Of a DNA stretch of 64,000 nucleotides, positions 1 through 13,600 are shown one piece after another. Made by a program: the position numbers and the translations under genes. How positions within the stretch are numbered: the first letter of the stretch is position 1; each line of letters begins with the position of its first letter. Under the pieces are notes generated by a model that was not told where the DNA came from, ran no database searches, and saw only the letters and a program-made list of their open reading frames with translations. The stretch is from Xiphias gladius (lineage: Eukaryota > Chordata > Actinopteri > Istiophoriformes > Xiphiidae), in the NCBI RefSeq assembly GCF_016859285.1, contig NC_053418.1:3341521-3405520 (forward strand), written 5' to 3'.

Positions 1-1109
1 TCAATGTCCCCCCTTGCAGCACTTATCCTTCAACTCTTCTGCTCTAGAACACTGTCTTGAACATAATGCAGCAGAAACAAACCGGTATAAAATACAAAGT
101 GTACTGTATTTTTTCCTCTCAAGCTTCCCAATTTATTTTTCCACACCTTCTCTTAGAGGTGAAGTAAATCAATATGAAGCATGGCTGTTGTGAGTGTATG
201 TGTTTTGAAAAGAATAGGTAACCCAAGGAAAAAAGAGTGGAGGGAGGTTTTAAAACATGTCTCCAGAAAGAGAGAGGAAGTGTTTAACTCGACAACAACA
301 AAGGCAAATTTCTGATGTGCAGCAGACCAGGAAAAGCACCCAGCCAGCCAGCCGACAGCGATGCTCCCCTCAAGACCTCCAGAGGAATGCAGGCCGAAAA
401 GCTCAAAAGATGTCTGTTGGCCACAGTTTGAGATCACAGACACAGAGGGAAACCAGAGCTTAATGTCTAACATCTAAACCGGGAGGGCTAGAGGTTAAGA
501 TTCAGAATTATGAGGAGTAGTGTTGCATTGTGACTAGTTGCTAGACACACAAATCTGATTGTTGACTTGATCTGATTTTATGCAATTTTGAAAAGTTGAT
601 AATAACGCTACTCATGTGACATACAGAGCCATCAGCAGAACGGCTATGAGTCGAAAAAATAAAAACAATGAATAAAACAAGTATCAGGTAGAAACATCGG
701 GCTCAGCTTCAATTCCTTCATTCAGAACGGTAAAGCAAATGGGGTTAGGCTTAACAAATGACTGTGCTTGGGGAGGATAAGCTGGGATGGGTCAGGTGGG
801 AATTTATAGTTGTACTCAATAGCCTGTTTCTCGGTTCTTCCAGAGGATGACGGTATTTTCTGCAGGAAGATCAAAGGGGGAAGATGTAAATGGGGATACA
901 GAAAGCTGAAAAACCTCTTTTTTTTACAAGCTGTTTCCCCCCATTTTATATTACGTCTATGCTCACAAGCATGAGGCCAAGGCAAGGATACATACACAGA
1001 CACACAGGATGGCAATCGCACACAAAACAATTATGTCAGTAGAAAGATAGTGCACTTATGCACAAAAAGAAGACGGTGATGCAAATAAATATATGGTTCT
1101 TCTACCAAC
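1..1109. other. wdfy3 intron, nothing recognised
   Basis: This is the intron downstream (on the minus strand) of the third wdfy3 coding exon, running off the left edge. I looked for the next expected coding block, which begins near KTVDCMT in other vertebrates, and did not find it. No repeat or gene is recognisable. Confidence 0.7.
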
Positions 1110-3727
1110 CTGTCCGGAGGAGGCCAACAGGTTGATGGTGGTCAGAAGCATCCAGCCGCGACTCGCCTCCTCACTCTGGTTCACCTCCAGGAACTGGACA
1201 ATAGCTCGACTGGCTGCCTCTGGAGAAGCAAACACACACACACACGGACAGATAAACATACATTTACCCGGATGGGAAGTGACAGCTCACTGTGGCAGGC
1301 AGATGGGCTGCTGGAACAATCATCAGTTATGCAACGAATAAATCACTTTGGTGAATGTGACGTGGGAAAGTGTGGAGTTGAGGCTTCTTGGTTTGTCTTG
1401 TCTACAACCCACTTGTGCAGGGAAAAAAAACAAACAACAACATAATTTGTACATATTAAGATGTTCTTAGAAATTTGATGTGTGACTTGCAAGATTACAT
1501 CCTGTCAGAAAAGCTGATTCTCGTGCTTTATATTGACAGTGGAGGAGGAGGGGGAACCCAGTTATTGCAGGTAATTTAGAAAAGTATAATCAACTCTTCA
1601 ATTAAGCACACAGGTCTAGTAAAAATGGGCTACATGTATAAAGATAACAGCATGACATGCGTGTCTCACACAAGACTATTGTAGGGGTTGGACATTGAAA
1701 CCATTAAATAAACTTGCAACTTGGTTCCAACACATATAACTCATATAAGCCATTTGCTCAACCACTGTGAGGGGACATTGGCCTTTACCCAATTGTAATG
1801 TGAATCTTTATCTTCTATATTAAAACAGATGACTATTCAGCCTTAGAGCAATAACCTGACAGTCAAACTGAATTGCCATTTTGTTATCACTCCATCATTC
1901 AGGTTTACATTGGCTTCATGTTGTTCTTCATGTTTTCTGTTCGGGAGGGGGGAGTATTTTGCCCTAATCCTGTCTCAATTCAATACAGATGATTAAGGCA
2001 ATCCAGAAAGTCAATTTTAGGCTCTGCCTGTTTGACCTACAGTAATCAGTTATCCCTCTTATCTGACTGACTGGCTGGCTACAGATTTCCATGCGCGCTA
2101 GCCAGCTCAACTACCTTCTTTGTGCAGCCACCAATAGTTCTGCTCCCAGGTCAAGTCGACTTTCTTCTTACGTTTCTTTTCTTACAATGAAGAGGTCTTT
2201 AGCTAAGTATTCATTACACAAGATTTACTAAGATCCATTAACGAATATTTGTTGTGAAGAAAATAGACGTGTTGAGAGCAGAAAGTGAAACGTACCTAAC
2301 ATGTTAGGCTGGGATCAGACTGCCTAACTTTTTTGTCTTTCACAATGGTCACCATGTCAGATTAGGCAATCATGGTGCCATAAATTCTTGTCGCATATTG
2401 GTCATCGCATGTCGTCGGGGAGGTGGGTGGAGAAATTGTAAAACATGCTGTCAAGCACTGTCAATAGCATGCCAAACCCACAGGCGGTGCTATAACCCTC
2501 AGAGGGTGCTACGTCATATTGGTCACCGTGAGGGAACACGTCACAGGAGATGTCACACTAGGAAGGAAAATACAAAAAAATTCTGCCACGCTAGACTCCT
2601 CATCGGGTTGTCGTGGGGCGTTCCAGATGCCACATCACTGTTCATATTCGGGCAAGACACTGGAAATTAGTCGGCCACGACAACATCATGTCCCAGTCGG
2701 GCTGAATTTGTGTAGTTTGATCCTGACCTTAGTCAAAGCTGCTAGCTGGAAAATGTTAGCAACTGAGCACATCCAGGCTGTCTTCGTTAACCTGTGTCTG
2801 CTACAGTAATTCTTCTCGAAAAACTTGTCTCCTTCATAAAAGAATGCGAACATTATGCATATAATTAGTATTTATTCTATCGATACATTCAGTTCAGCTA
2901 TTACAACTAAAGCAGTGATTTGGAACAGTGATTAAATTGACTGCAACTAACCCCATTTTTAGGATGTTCCAGTCCGTCTGACTCATCATCTTTGTTGCCA
3001 GCCACAAAGGCTCTGACTGGCTCAGATTCATCTCCAATCATGGAAAAGGCCACTCTTGAAAACAAACCCACCGCTGTGTCCAACTTCACTCCCTTGTTCA
3101 CTCGTTCACGACTCCCTTCATAATAGACTCTCAGTAATTCACTCTTTGATGAGTAGTAAATTGACATTTCAGACGCTTATGAATCATCTTGATCTTGCGT
3201 TTTACACTGACAGGTGTAGACTCACAACTATAAAATGCATAACAGAATGCATATAGGCTATACAATGCATATTTTGCATTGTGGGACTGTTAGCAGAAAG
3301 CAGAAAGTGTGTTTAGAGCAAGGCACTAAAACCCTAGTTACTTCCTTGACCTGCATGAGGGGGCTGCAGTGGGTGACTGACTGTAGCATTGCACTGTATT
3401 ATACATATTCTCTACGCTCTGGATGGAGAAATAAACACCTTTCTAACTGATTAGCTAGTCCAACAGCTCGCTGTTCAGCGAAAATCAAAATCAGTTGTTT
3501 TGAGTAGATTACTGCAAAGTCGTTTGAGAGCCTGAGTCAACTACTGACTCAGTCTGCAAGGGCCTGATGACCAGCTGGAGTGGTGCGTGTTTAGACCGTG
3601 CTGTTACAACATCAGAGCTGTTCTCTGCTCGAAAACAACGCATCACATGGTCAGACAGAGACAAGAAAGAGATGAAGAAAGGTGATAAAGAAGGAGAAAT
3701 TAGAGACAGAGAGCTGGAGAATTACTC

Positions 3728-3780
<53 letters not shown>

Positions 3781-6700
3781 GCCCGTCAGTCCGTTTAACA
3801 TCTTTCCTGTGGGGAAGCCACAGGCAAAGCCCCCACTACTAGGAGGTAGGACAATAGGAGATGCTGCTGGCTCACCTGTAGCGAAGACTAACCCTTAGGT
3901 CAGATTAAAGACAACATGCATTGATCCTTTCTATAAAAAAATCTACTGAATGGGAAACACTTAAAGGTTCATTTTAAACGGAAACATTGTACATTTTAAT
4001 CAGTTGTAGGACAAGACAGACACTGTTCCTAATAGATGAAAGAAAAAGCCCCTCCCTATCTTCGTATATACTTCATGAATATGATCTCACTCACAGGCAC
4101 CAAATAGCAAATATTTTGGGTGTTTTATTTTCTTACAGGATATGTTTTTACAGTTTTACAGGAAAAGTTAAACCAATGACAATCCTAGCATCATTATTTT
4201 AACTATAGAAATCACCCAAATGGAACATATCAAAAGGAGTTAAGGGAAAAAAAAAAAATCCCTTCCAACATCTATGACCTCATTAGCAAAGCCGAACGGA
4301 GAGCAAACACCTAGCGAGGCGCGAAGGTAACGAGTAGATCATCTTTGTGACAAGAAGAAAACCGGTTATGGGAAATAACCGTAACACTGTCAAAGAAATG
4401 ATAAATTGATGTTTATAAGTACTTCCTATTACATTTTTACCGTTATAAATCAACCTGTCAGAGAGCTCACCTGTTGATTTATTGGAGGCCCTCCGTCTGA
4501 TCTCGGTCACCATGAGTCGTGAGACCTGGGTGGTGAACTGGAGCAAGTCGGAGAACTTCTCCGTCATGCTGCTGGGCGGAGCATTGCCAAAGACCTAAAG
4601 CAAAACATATCAGCTGAAGTTTAATCAGAGAGAATTTCAAGAGAACAGGGAATATGTGGTAATTAAAATCCAGACACATTAATGATGTCAATAATGTCAC
4701 TCTGAAATAAAAAAAAACAAACGTTAATGCTTTTAGAACGGGGGTTAAACTGACCATTGAGTAGAAAATTAGACATTTATTTATTTAAAAAGTTAGCTGA
4801 TCATTTCTTTAATGGAAAGAACATATAATGAACTGGTCGTCATTCACTATTAAAGCCTGCCGAGCCTCACAATTACAGCTGTAATCACATCAAGCAGGGA
4901 CAAACAGGAACAATCCAGGTGGAGGTACACCGGCTAACATCTTTGGTTTTTCCCTGGCATGTTTTTAATTTTACAGCCACAGTGCAGACTGCAGCCTGAG
5001 CCTTTGGGAGAGCACGTCAGAGAAAAAAAACCACACTTCATTCAACAACGGCTCATCGTGTATTTCTTTATCCAGCAAATCTGACACTGAAGTAGGCCTG
5101 AAGCCCGGCATCCCGCTGCTACGGGAGTACTCTACTTTTGAATTCTGACATGAATTATGCCACCAGCGAGTGACTCACAGCCAGCGCTGGGTAATTAGCT
5201 GACAAGTCAAGAGACCCTTGGTAAGGCACTCCAGTTTGACAAGAACACTCAACGAGGCTGCCTGCAGCAATGGCTGCAAAACAAAGAGACATACTGCTCT
5301 ATCAGTGTAATAGAAGGAGAGACTGCAAATATAAAAATCATTTTACTGAGTCCTGCATTCTCCGCTTTGTTGAATAAACACACACATACATTTTACATTA
5401 ATCTATGGCTATTCCCATTTAAAAGCTCCCTCGCATGACTTCCCATTCATTCCCCTCTGCATCAAAGCAGTTCATATACCATACCCCTTTGTCTATGCAT
5501 TTCATGCTGGGTCAATCAGTAGGCTGTCAACTGTCCAGTTTACATGTGTTTGTCATTAGTGCTGGAATGATGAACCCATGATAAACTAGCCAATCAACAG
5601 AAAGTTATTTAGAACAATTTTGAGAAATGATTAAAACGATGAATTGGCTATCAAACAAAAACGACAAATGTTCACAAATTCACTTCTCAAATGTGCAGAT
5701 TTGCTGCTTTTTACATTACTACTACTTACTACTACATTATTATTACATTACAAATTTTACATTACAAATTTTACATTATTATTTATCGCATAAACGATTA
5801 ATCGGTTAAAGAAAAAGGATTAATCCCTATGGATCTATCTAGATTTTAACTATTTGTCTGAGATTTTTCAGGTGTTCAGATCTGGTTTATCATCTGTATT
5901 TGCAACCAACCAGCAACTGAATTACTTTTAATTTCAGTGTAGGCCAGTTTCTTATGTGGTCATGTGAGGTCCAGTGACTATTAAACTCTAGTTCCTGATG
6001 TGACTTAGACATATTTTTGCAAAAAATGACTTATGTTGTGTTACTGACGATGAAGATTATATTCTCAGGTATTTGCGATTTCAGTTCTTTTTTGATGCAG
6101 CCTGTGGCTCGAGAATTAAGATGTTGTTGCTTTTCGATTAAACTTGGGGTTGACAGTGTGTGCGTTCACTACCTTTGCGTGGCTTCATTTTCCCTTCGCA
6201 CCTGTCTACCTGATGTGATTTAGACAATGTTTACTCTGTCTAATTCTTTTGGGGATCTGTACTTTGGGACCAGGCCGATCCCAGTGTGCCTGTGTGTCAT
6301 CAAGGAGCTCAAGATTTAATTCGGGATCAATACTAGAGGTGATGATAATGTATGACTCCATATACGGTTGTTTGATCATTTACATGGTAGATTCAGTAAA
6401 TATATGTGATCCAAAGCTAGGCTGAAAACGTATATCTCACTGTGCTCTATTTAGCTGAACTTTAGCAATAAAGTCAACATTCCCAAACAAGTCAACCAGC
6501 TTATTTCCATCATATTTAACTGCAGGCTGTTGAAATAGAATTCTTGTGGTGTCTAGTCAGGTGCGTGAAACCACAGAATCTGAATCCCAAATAATTCCCA
6601 GGTGACATCTCATTTATTGAGTTCATATCAATCCATCCATATTATCTATTACGTCTGTGATGTAATAGGCGCTGCGTGTTGATGGAGCACCAACTTGTCT

Positions 6701-7135
6701 GTAACGCCATGAGTCCAACAGATTGCCTGGCAATTCTTCTTTTTTGTAAACTACATGCACAAGAAACACCAGATGAATGCCAGCTTCATACATCACAGAA
6801 ACAAATGAACGCTTTTCGGTAAGCTGTCAACTCAGATGTGTTATATGAATTGATATCTATTCTTGTAGAGCAGAACTGTAATTGAGACCATCAACATTTG
6901 TCTACCTGTGTTTGGACTGCCCCCAAACCCCCCTCCAACCCCTGGTGCGACCTACCCTGTTAAATACGGGAAGCATCATGTAGAGCTTCTCCTCCTGCTC
7001 CTTCTGCGTCATGTGGCGAGGAGGGTGGCACAGTTCGGAGAACAGGCGTCGCAGGTGCATCAGGCCCAGCGCATTGTCCTGGGGGCTGCACTCCTCCTGC
7101 CTCGGCCGCCCCATGATCCTCTTCACCATGTTCAT
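1110..7135 (-). CDS. wdfy3: wdfy3 (ALFY) N-terminal coding exons, partial
   Basis: WDFY3 is a very large BEACH/WD40/FYVE scaffold that directs ubiquitinated aggregates and other cargo to autophagosomes. The window holds only the extreme N-terminus. Coding exons on the minus strand: 7135-6956 (60 codons from ATG, MNMVKRIMGRPRQEECSPQ...), 4594-4471 (starts VFGNAPPSSMTEKF, ends on the first base of a Glu codon) and 1219-1110 (EAASRAIVQFLEVNQSEE... to LLASSGQ). Together they give exactly 138 codons with continuous phase. All introns are GT-AG: donors GTAGGT, GTGAGC and GTTGGT, acceptors CCGCAG, TTTAG and CTCCAG. Residues agree almost one for one with the vertebrate WDFY3 N-terminus as I remember it, so identity is secure. 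WDFY4 does not begin this way. The exon holding the start extends to 7166 as 5' UTR. The BEACH, WD40 and FYVE regions lie left of position 1. The start is chosen by homology, because the exon stays open in frame upstream of the ATG. Confidence 0.96.
1220..4470. other. wdfy3 intron with a (TG)n microsatellite
   Basis: The intron between the second and third coding exons of wdfy3. It holds no convincing ORF on either strand. Apart from the (TG)n tract near 3.73 kb nothing is recognised. Confidence 0.7.
3731..3778. repeat. (TG)n microsatellite
   Basis: An almost uninterrupted run of about 23 TG dinucleotides inside a wdfy3 intron. The small ORF through it is a poly-Cys/Val artefact. Confidence 0.95.
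4595..6955. other. wdfy3 intron with one repeat copy
   Basis: The intron between the first and second coding exons. It contains one degenerate copy of the palindromic dispersed repeat at about 5551-5825; no gene is seen in the remainder. Confidence 0.7.
5551..5825. mobile_element. Degenerate copy of the 'agggctgcaacta' palindromic repeat family
   Basis: The segment begins near 'gtgctggaatgatga', contains the family's internal motif 'tcaaatgtgcagatttgctg', and closes with 'acgattaatcgg...ggattaatccc'. The same internal block and AT-rich cgattaat ends recur in about nine other places in this window. This copy is interrupted by short ATTAC and ATTACAAATTTTAC tandem repeats at 5717-5776. It has no coding capacity and fits a nonautonomous MITE-like element. 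Confidence 0.55.
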
Positions 7136-7166
7136 CTTGAGCGGCTTTGTCAGGGCAAAGGCAGCC
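7136..7166 (-). other. wdfy3: wdfy3 5' UTR segment of the start-codon exon
   Basis: The exon with the start codon begins at 7166, after a pyrimidine tract ending CTCCGCAG. The 31 nt before the ATG have no in-frame stop, so the frame is open back to the splice site. No known WDFY3 start lies upstream, so this is treated as untranslated. Confidence 0.75.
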
Positions 7167-10100
7167 CTGCGGAGGGGAGAGGGGGGGTTAATTACACGTC
7201 TCTTAGCAGTTCAGTACTTAAACGTCCCGTTGGTCTAGGTATCAAATCTAAGTAATTTTTTGGTTCCAACTAGAGCGTCCGCACTGCCAGTGATCAAAAA
7301 CTGTTAACTACCGAAAGTTGGCATTGCACACTGGATCAGATTCGTACTCTTGTTTACATCTTCTTTAATCAGTCTCTGATTAAAATCATAATGTTTTGGT
7401 TAAATGGTTGTTTGGCCGCTTGTCTTTAAACTTTCATGTTTCTCAAATTATCTATATTGTTGTAGTATCTCTACCAAAACCTGGGTATCATAACAGCACT
7501 ATTATTGTAAAAATTCAAACAACAACCAGCCTTAATGTATGGTTGGGGACATGTAAAATGTGAACAAGATTTACATCAACAGTGCTGTAAATTGGTTGAG
7601 CATGAAAATAAATAACAGTATAAACAAGCAACGAGCCACCATAAAAAACAGAAATGTCTTTGGGGTGACATACTTTTCCCTCTGCAAACTTCATTAAAGT
7701 TTCTCTGCTCTTAGAAAACCACATTAAAACAGCTTTTGGAATTTCTAAATAGTAAACTCTTTTGTCCTGCTTTTTGCTCTGAATTGGTCATTTGAATACA
7801 TCTGATTGATCTGTCTAGTTAATTCTAACTTAGTTTTCTGTTAAACAACCCACCACCTGTTGTTAATGTTTTGTAAGCCATCTCCTTGTCAACTGCGCAA
7901 AAGCTACAAACAGCCAGCTACGACCCAAAAGTGGCTAATGACTTGTTTCTCAAATGCTGTCGCTCTAAGAGGTCTGGCATATTTTGTTTAAAAAAAAAAG
8001 TTTATCTTTCTCAGACTGGGAAACTGAAAAAGTAGCAAACACTGGGATCAGGACTGAAGCTCAGCTATCATATAAATCAATACTGAGCATTAGTATTTCA
8101 AACTGTACTTGTGACATAATAAACCTGACATTTTTGTTTTTTAAATAAGTATTTCTTGTACTGCGTTGGACTACAGACTGTCCCAAGTTCAGCTTACTGT
8201 GTTCCTTTAGCCGGTTTACTCTGAAATGTACCCATTTGACATCTCTCTTCCTTTTCAGCATGGTCATTTTATATTTAGCCATCGTTTCCAAACATCCAGT
8301 CCTCTCCAGAATAGCTTTAGGATGGTTGCTAGGAGACTTCACTGAGCTGCAAAGCCTACATACGACACAGAAAAACATCCCCATGATAAAAACAGACTCA
8401 ACAGACTGGAACGGTGCGACAAAGTTGCTCATCAATCTCAATGCGAGCTTCCTACTTCAGCAACCGCACTGTACACTGTGCCTTGCTCAAGGGTACGCCG
8501 ACACTGGTGACTGAAGGAGAGACAAGCATTTTTCACTCGCTTTCCCCACATGCTAGAGTATGTGCCGCTGGGGATGTGGGACATTAAGGAAAACATTATC
8601 ACAGTGTTTTGCTATATACGACATGAAAAAACACACCACTTTCCTCAGCTCCTGCTATCTCTCCTTGCATTTCTCCAACATGGGTAGGCCATCGTGCTGC
8701 CGTTAAACCTGTGATGACAGCACGATTGCTCTGATCATTGGACTCTTTCACACTGTTTAGGTGATTATTCACCAGCTGCAAGCTTGTCCTACTTTTTAAA
8801 TCATACGTAGCTCAAAAGCATTGGCTGGCTGTAGGTACTGTAAGTTACTGTTTTGTACAAAACATTTTCTCAAACAACGGGATTTCGTTTAAATCTGAAC
8901 ATCAGGTATATATACAAATGTCCCTTGCCAAAGTTACATTCCTGGTCAACTAGTAGACCTACACTGAGGTGAACTGCAGCTAAAAGGCACTGACAGTTCA
9001 GATCCAGTCCTCTAGGACAGTCAGCCAGCTCCATGGACGGTGAGGAGACATGACAGTCTACCATGTAGTCCCTCCTCTCCCAGTGGAAGACGTGCACTCC
9101 TCACAGTGGATTATGCTCACTTCAGACAAAACAGTTCCTGCCCTTTAGTTTAAAAACTAAACGCAATGAAAGATGCAACAATCAGATTTTCAGGGAGCAA
9201 ATATTAATTACTCATTCTATTTTTTTAAGGAAGTCACTAGCTTATAATAATCTGATCACTCCCTGGAGGAACAAATCGTATGATGACTTCTTTTGAACAA
9301 CAGCAACAAGTGACCTAAAAGTGAAAATATAAAAGCTAAAAATCACTGTGTTTAACAGTTTGTTTTGATTGTTACAGGAAAGCAAACCTTCAGTTTAAAG
9401 CCACTCCAGGAGCATTGCCCCATCTTTTTCCTTTCAATTTCTACCATCTAGTGAAGTTGACAGAACCTTAAAATGAATATTTAATAACTGAATAATGCAA
9501 TGAACCAGGCGGGATATCAAAATCATGCCTACCGAGTTCCAAACGTCGCTTTGTGTTTGACCAGTAAGCAACTAAGGGATTGTTCTGATACAGAAACATG
9601 CCCACTTTCTGTATAGTCCATGGTTCACGCATGCCAACAACCTCTCTCCCCGGGGCCAGTGTACAGTGCACTCTGCAAGCTGACCAAAACAAAACAACAC
9701 ATTCTTAACTCACTGCCTATTGAGATGCTCTACACGTACAGGTCGGGTCTAAACAAATATGTGAGCAAACTCACATATTTAAACATTGTGGTGTGGAAAA
9801 TATCTTCAAGTGAATGTATATTACAGGTAATTTCCCTCAAAACTATTCCTGGAAGGTAAGCCAAAGGGTGAATTTCATACACTAGGTATCCCTGTGCAGA
9901 GAGATGTGATGCTGTAGCAGACACAGATCATTGAAGAAGCTATTTGCAATGAAAGGTGCAAGTTTTCAGAAATAGCCACTCTGCTACACATTCCCTGACA
10001 CCCGCCAGTAAAACCGCGTCTTCTACCACGGGGCAGCGTAACGCCCCACTCTAAATTCCTTGCTCGGTGGCACCTCAGAAGTAGCTATTGAGGGACTGGA

Positions 10101-10429
10101 AAATATCTTTCATTCCCTTTCCGCAGCCACTTATGTGAAGTTTAAACAAATCTGGATTCAGACCAGCCAACCTCAGGCTAAGGGCCCCTCAGAGCAGGCT
10201 AATTCACTCTTGGCAAGCTTCTCCATCTGTTGTAAACATCAAGCCAAGAGGGTTCTATTATTGTGCTTGTGTCTTACACATTTTAAATGTTTGTTTTTTT
10301 TGGCTGAAATAATTATTTCCGATAAACGCTTTATGCCAATCAATCAATCCATACGATAATTTATTTGTGACAAAGAGGTATTCAAATGTAATGGCTAGAT
10401 TGGCATGAAATCATCATCATTAACCAGAG

Positions 10430-10640
10430 GAAGAAACATACTGATTTTGGTGAACCTGTCACCTTTTTCTCTAGTCCCACCATCACACAAAACTTTGAAC
10501 TGAGCTTATCTCTGGATTCATCAAACACACAATATTTACTGCGCAAAAACACTCTCCCAACAAGAAAATACTGACTGATTTGATGAACCCATGACCTTTC
10601 CCCTAGCACCACCAACAGACCAAACTTTGGCTACTCTTTC
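10430..10640. repeat. Two diverged direct repeats of a dispersed fish repeat fragment
   Basis: About 10438-10502 and 10568-10632 are related about 65-nt units. Both read 'ctgatt..gatgaacc..tgacctttt/cc..ctag..ccacca..cacac/gac..aaactttg'. The pattern resembles part of a fish dispersed repeat seen again near 46.8 kb ('gtgac.. ctag cgccacc'). It is noncoding. Confidence 0.45.
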
Positions 10641-13600
10641 ACTATTATTCTGGCATCTATGCAGTACAACGGTGACAGTGACCCTAATGGCTGAGTGGGA
10701 CAACTATTAGGTGTTCCCAGAGGTCTGCCCTCTACTGAGTGTTTTCTTGTTGAAGGTCTGCTTTTCCACGACCGACATCTCAACAACCAGCGTCTACTTT
10801 CTCCTCATCTCTCATTCCTTTAAGGACTGTCATAAAAGACAGCAAGAGCCTGAAAAAAAACATCATGGAGAAGGCAGACAGACAGCTACTAAGAATCTTC
10901 CAAGTGTTATTCTGATTTACAGGAACGTGGCATCTCTGGCACTAACACAATTACTCTAGACTGAAGGCTTTGGTAACTCATTTTGCCCACACAGCAGGGC
11001 TTCCATCTGCTCGATCTCACACTCAAACTGTAATTCCATTTAACATCTGCCATTTAGTATACTTCTATCTAAAGTGTCTGACACCGCCCATGAGTGTATA
11101 CATGTGTTTTTAGCATGGACAGTCTCACTACACAGGAAAGGCAACCACTCACCAAAGCAGGACTCCCTTTATTAAAATTAACTGTCATGAATATCAATCA
11201 ACAGTAACTGGCTTGATTCACAAAAATCAAAGAGTGAGAAATGAAAGGAAATGACAGATGCTGCCGTAATCATGCTTTGAGTTACATAATCAGTTCTGTC
11301 ACATCGGTGCTTCGGGCTTCTTTCCTCAGTTTGAACGGAAATTTAATAATAAAGAAATACAGGTAGGATGTTGAATTAATCTTGGTTTGACATTTAAAAT
11401 ACAGCCTGTGTTGGCAGAGATATATTCAACAATTCGGCTCCTGTTAATTATCAGCTCTGCCTGTCTGAGATAAGGCATTAGAGAAAACCCTACAGTGTAT
11501 ATCCTTCCAAAACAAAAAAATTATAACCCTGCCTGCTGCAGGGACTGATAAAGTTTGTTGAAGATGTGACGGGAGACTTTTGTTTTCAGTGACAGGCTTA
11601 TAGATGCACCAACTCTAAATTATAGCAGTCACATTTATTACAGCATTCTCACTTATTCTATATGATGTATTAAGGAAATCCTAACAGATTTCTGAAAGGA
11701 TAAATTCAGTATTTGAAGCAAAAAAGAATAAAATGTACAAGAAACTGCAGATCTGAGATACAGTATTATCTTCATTATGCTGCTGCCACATTGAAGTTTT
11801 TTAAAGCGATATCTTGACCAGTAACACACTACTGCTTCTCTTTTACTGTATTTAAGAGGAAGTGACTGCAGAACATTATGTCTTTTCAGCCACAGGAAGT
11901 TACAAGGCAGGGTCTGATTAAACACAACACTGAGGGAGGCTTTAAGCTAGAATTTAAACTGAACTTTAAAATTTAGCTAGAATGCATAAAGTTGAAAAAG
12001 TACGTTTCTGCAAATTTACTGTTGGAGAGATCAAGCACAGATTATGCAGCCAGAGGGCAATTTTTACAACGGCTACCACTATTTATGTGACAGCCAATAA
12101 TCAAAGTTTTATGCGGTTTGTTATGTTTACCGTTAATGTACGCCAGCCGAGATGGTCATAATCAACAAACAACACCATAAAACCATTATCTGAGTGAACT
12201 GCTAACTGCACATACACTATAAGCTGACAAACAGGGTTTTCCCCATAATCAGTTTTGTTCTGAACTATGGTTTTGTTTTCACAAAAAAATGACTCATGCC
12301 TTTTGACTGCATGTCAGAAAACCGAGTCAGCAGTTTGTTACAGAAAGAACAAGAAATTATGCAAAAAAGGAAAACTATCTTCTGTACGTGGTGCTGAAAA
12401 TTTTAATAGACACATTAACTTTGTTTCCTGTAACTACATTTTAAGAAAAGTTCCGGACATCTGAATAATAGTTGATTCTCCAACAGACTGTTTGGTAACT
12501 CATTGAAGCTCATCAGTGAGTCACAAGTAACAATTGCATTAATGTGAACCAATTATCCATCCTTTGCATATCTTTTCAAGATTATGTTTATGGAAGCAAT
12601 AGTTGATTACCATGATTGCATGTCATAACGCAGATGAGATGAGATGAGACAGAGATTCTCAGCACCGCTGCAGCCTAATCAGCTCTCTCCACTGCCAACA
12701 TCCTTCCCCTTTCTGTGTCGACACATATACTACATTTGGCCCTTGCTTCTCATTTATCCCATTTAATAATCCACAAAACCCACATGACAGCCCTGATCAT
12801 AAATAAAAGAAACTGAATCCTCCACTGGATGAACGGCCAGACCATTGGCAGTAGTAAAACAAAGAGGTACATATATAGCTGGCCAAGTCTTTGAGAAATA
12901 GCCACAGATCTATTGCTCATTCGGCGAGGCCAGCACACCAGCAGTGGGGTTATAAAGTGCTCAAGGTGTAGCCTCAGCAGCATCAGCGGAAAAGCCAGGC
13001 TTAAGTGGAAACTCAGGCTGAGCCACAGACAAGCCTGTTGAAAAGCCATCAGTCAAGGAGAAAATCTTGCTGGATGTCAAAAATTGAGAATTCAGAAGCA
13101 GAAGCTGTTGGCCTGTGGCCGGTTTAAAAATATCCTGCCCACTGGGCCAGGTTCCTGAGTCACTGTTTAAAAGCTGCAAGTTTCCCTATGACACGGGAGA
13201 AATTACGGAAACCAGTAGAAGCTTCTTCACAGACTTGGATTTGCTTGAATGGTTTGGAAATTGCACTAGGTCTCGGTGAGCGACACCCACTGAGACCTGG
13301 AGAAATTTAAAAAAAATAGATCCTGATTCTAACCTGGACAATTGCAATTCCCTGTCATACATACTTTGTCATTCTGAATATTAATCTTTGCTGCCTCTAA
13401 GCATAAATAGTGAAATTAATATATCCAGAAAAACCTCAATTACAAGTAGAAAGCTATAGCAGCTTATGCACCATTATTTGGTGTTGCTCTTTGCTGTATT
13501 TTTACAGATGAGGTCTCAGGGTTCCCAACAGTGTTTTATAGTGGAGGAACCCCACCTCGGTCATCTAGTTAATACATTATTAAGGAGAAGAGATGTGTTA

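Noticed and set aside
5717..5776. Short spaced repeats resembling a CRISPR array
   Set aside because: Simple ATTAC/ATTACAAATTTTAC tandem repeats without unique spacers, inside a vertebrate transposon copy.
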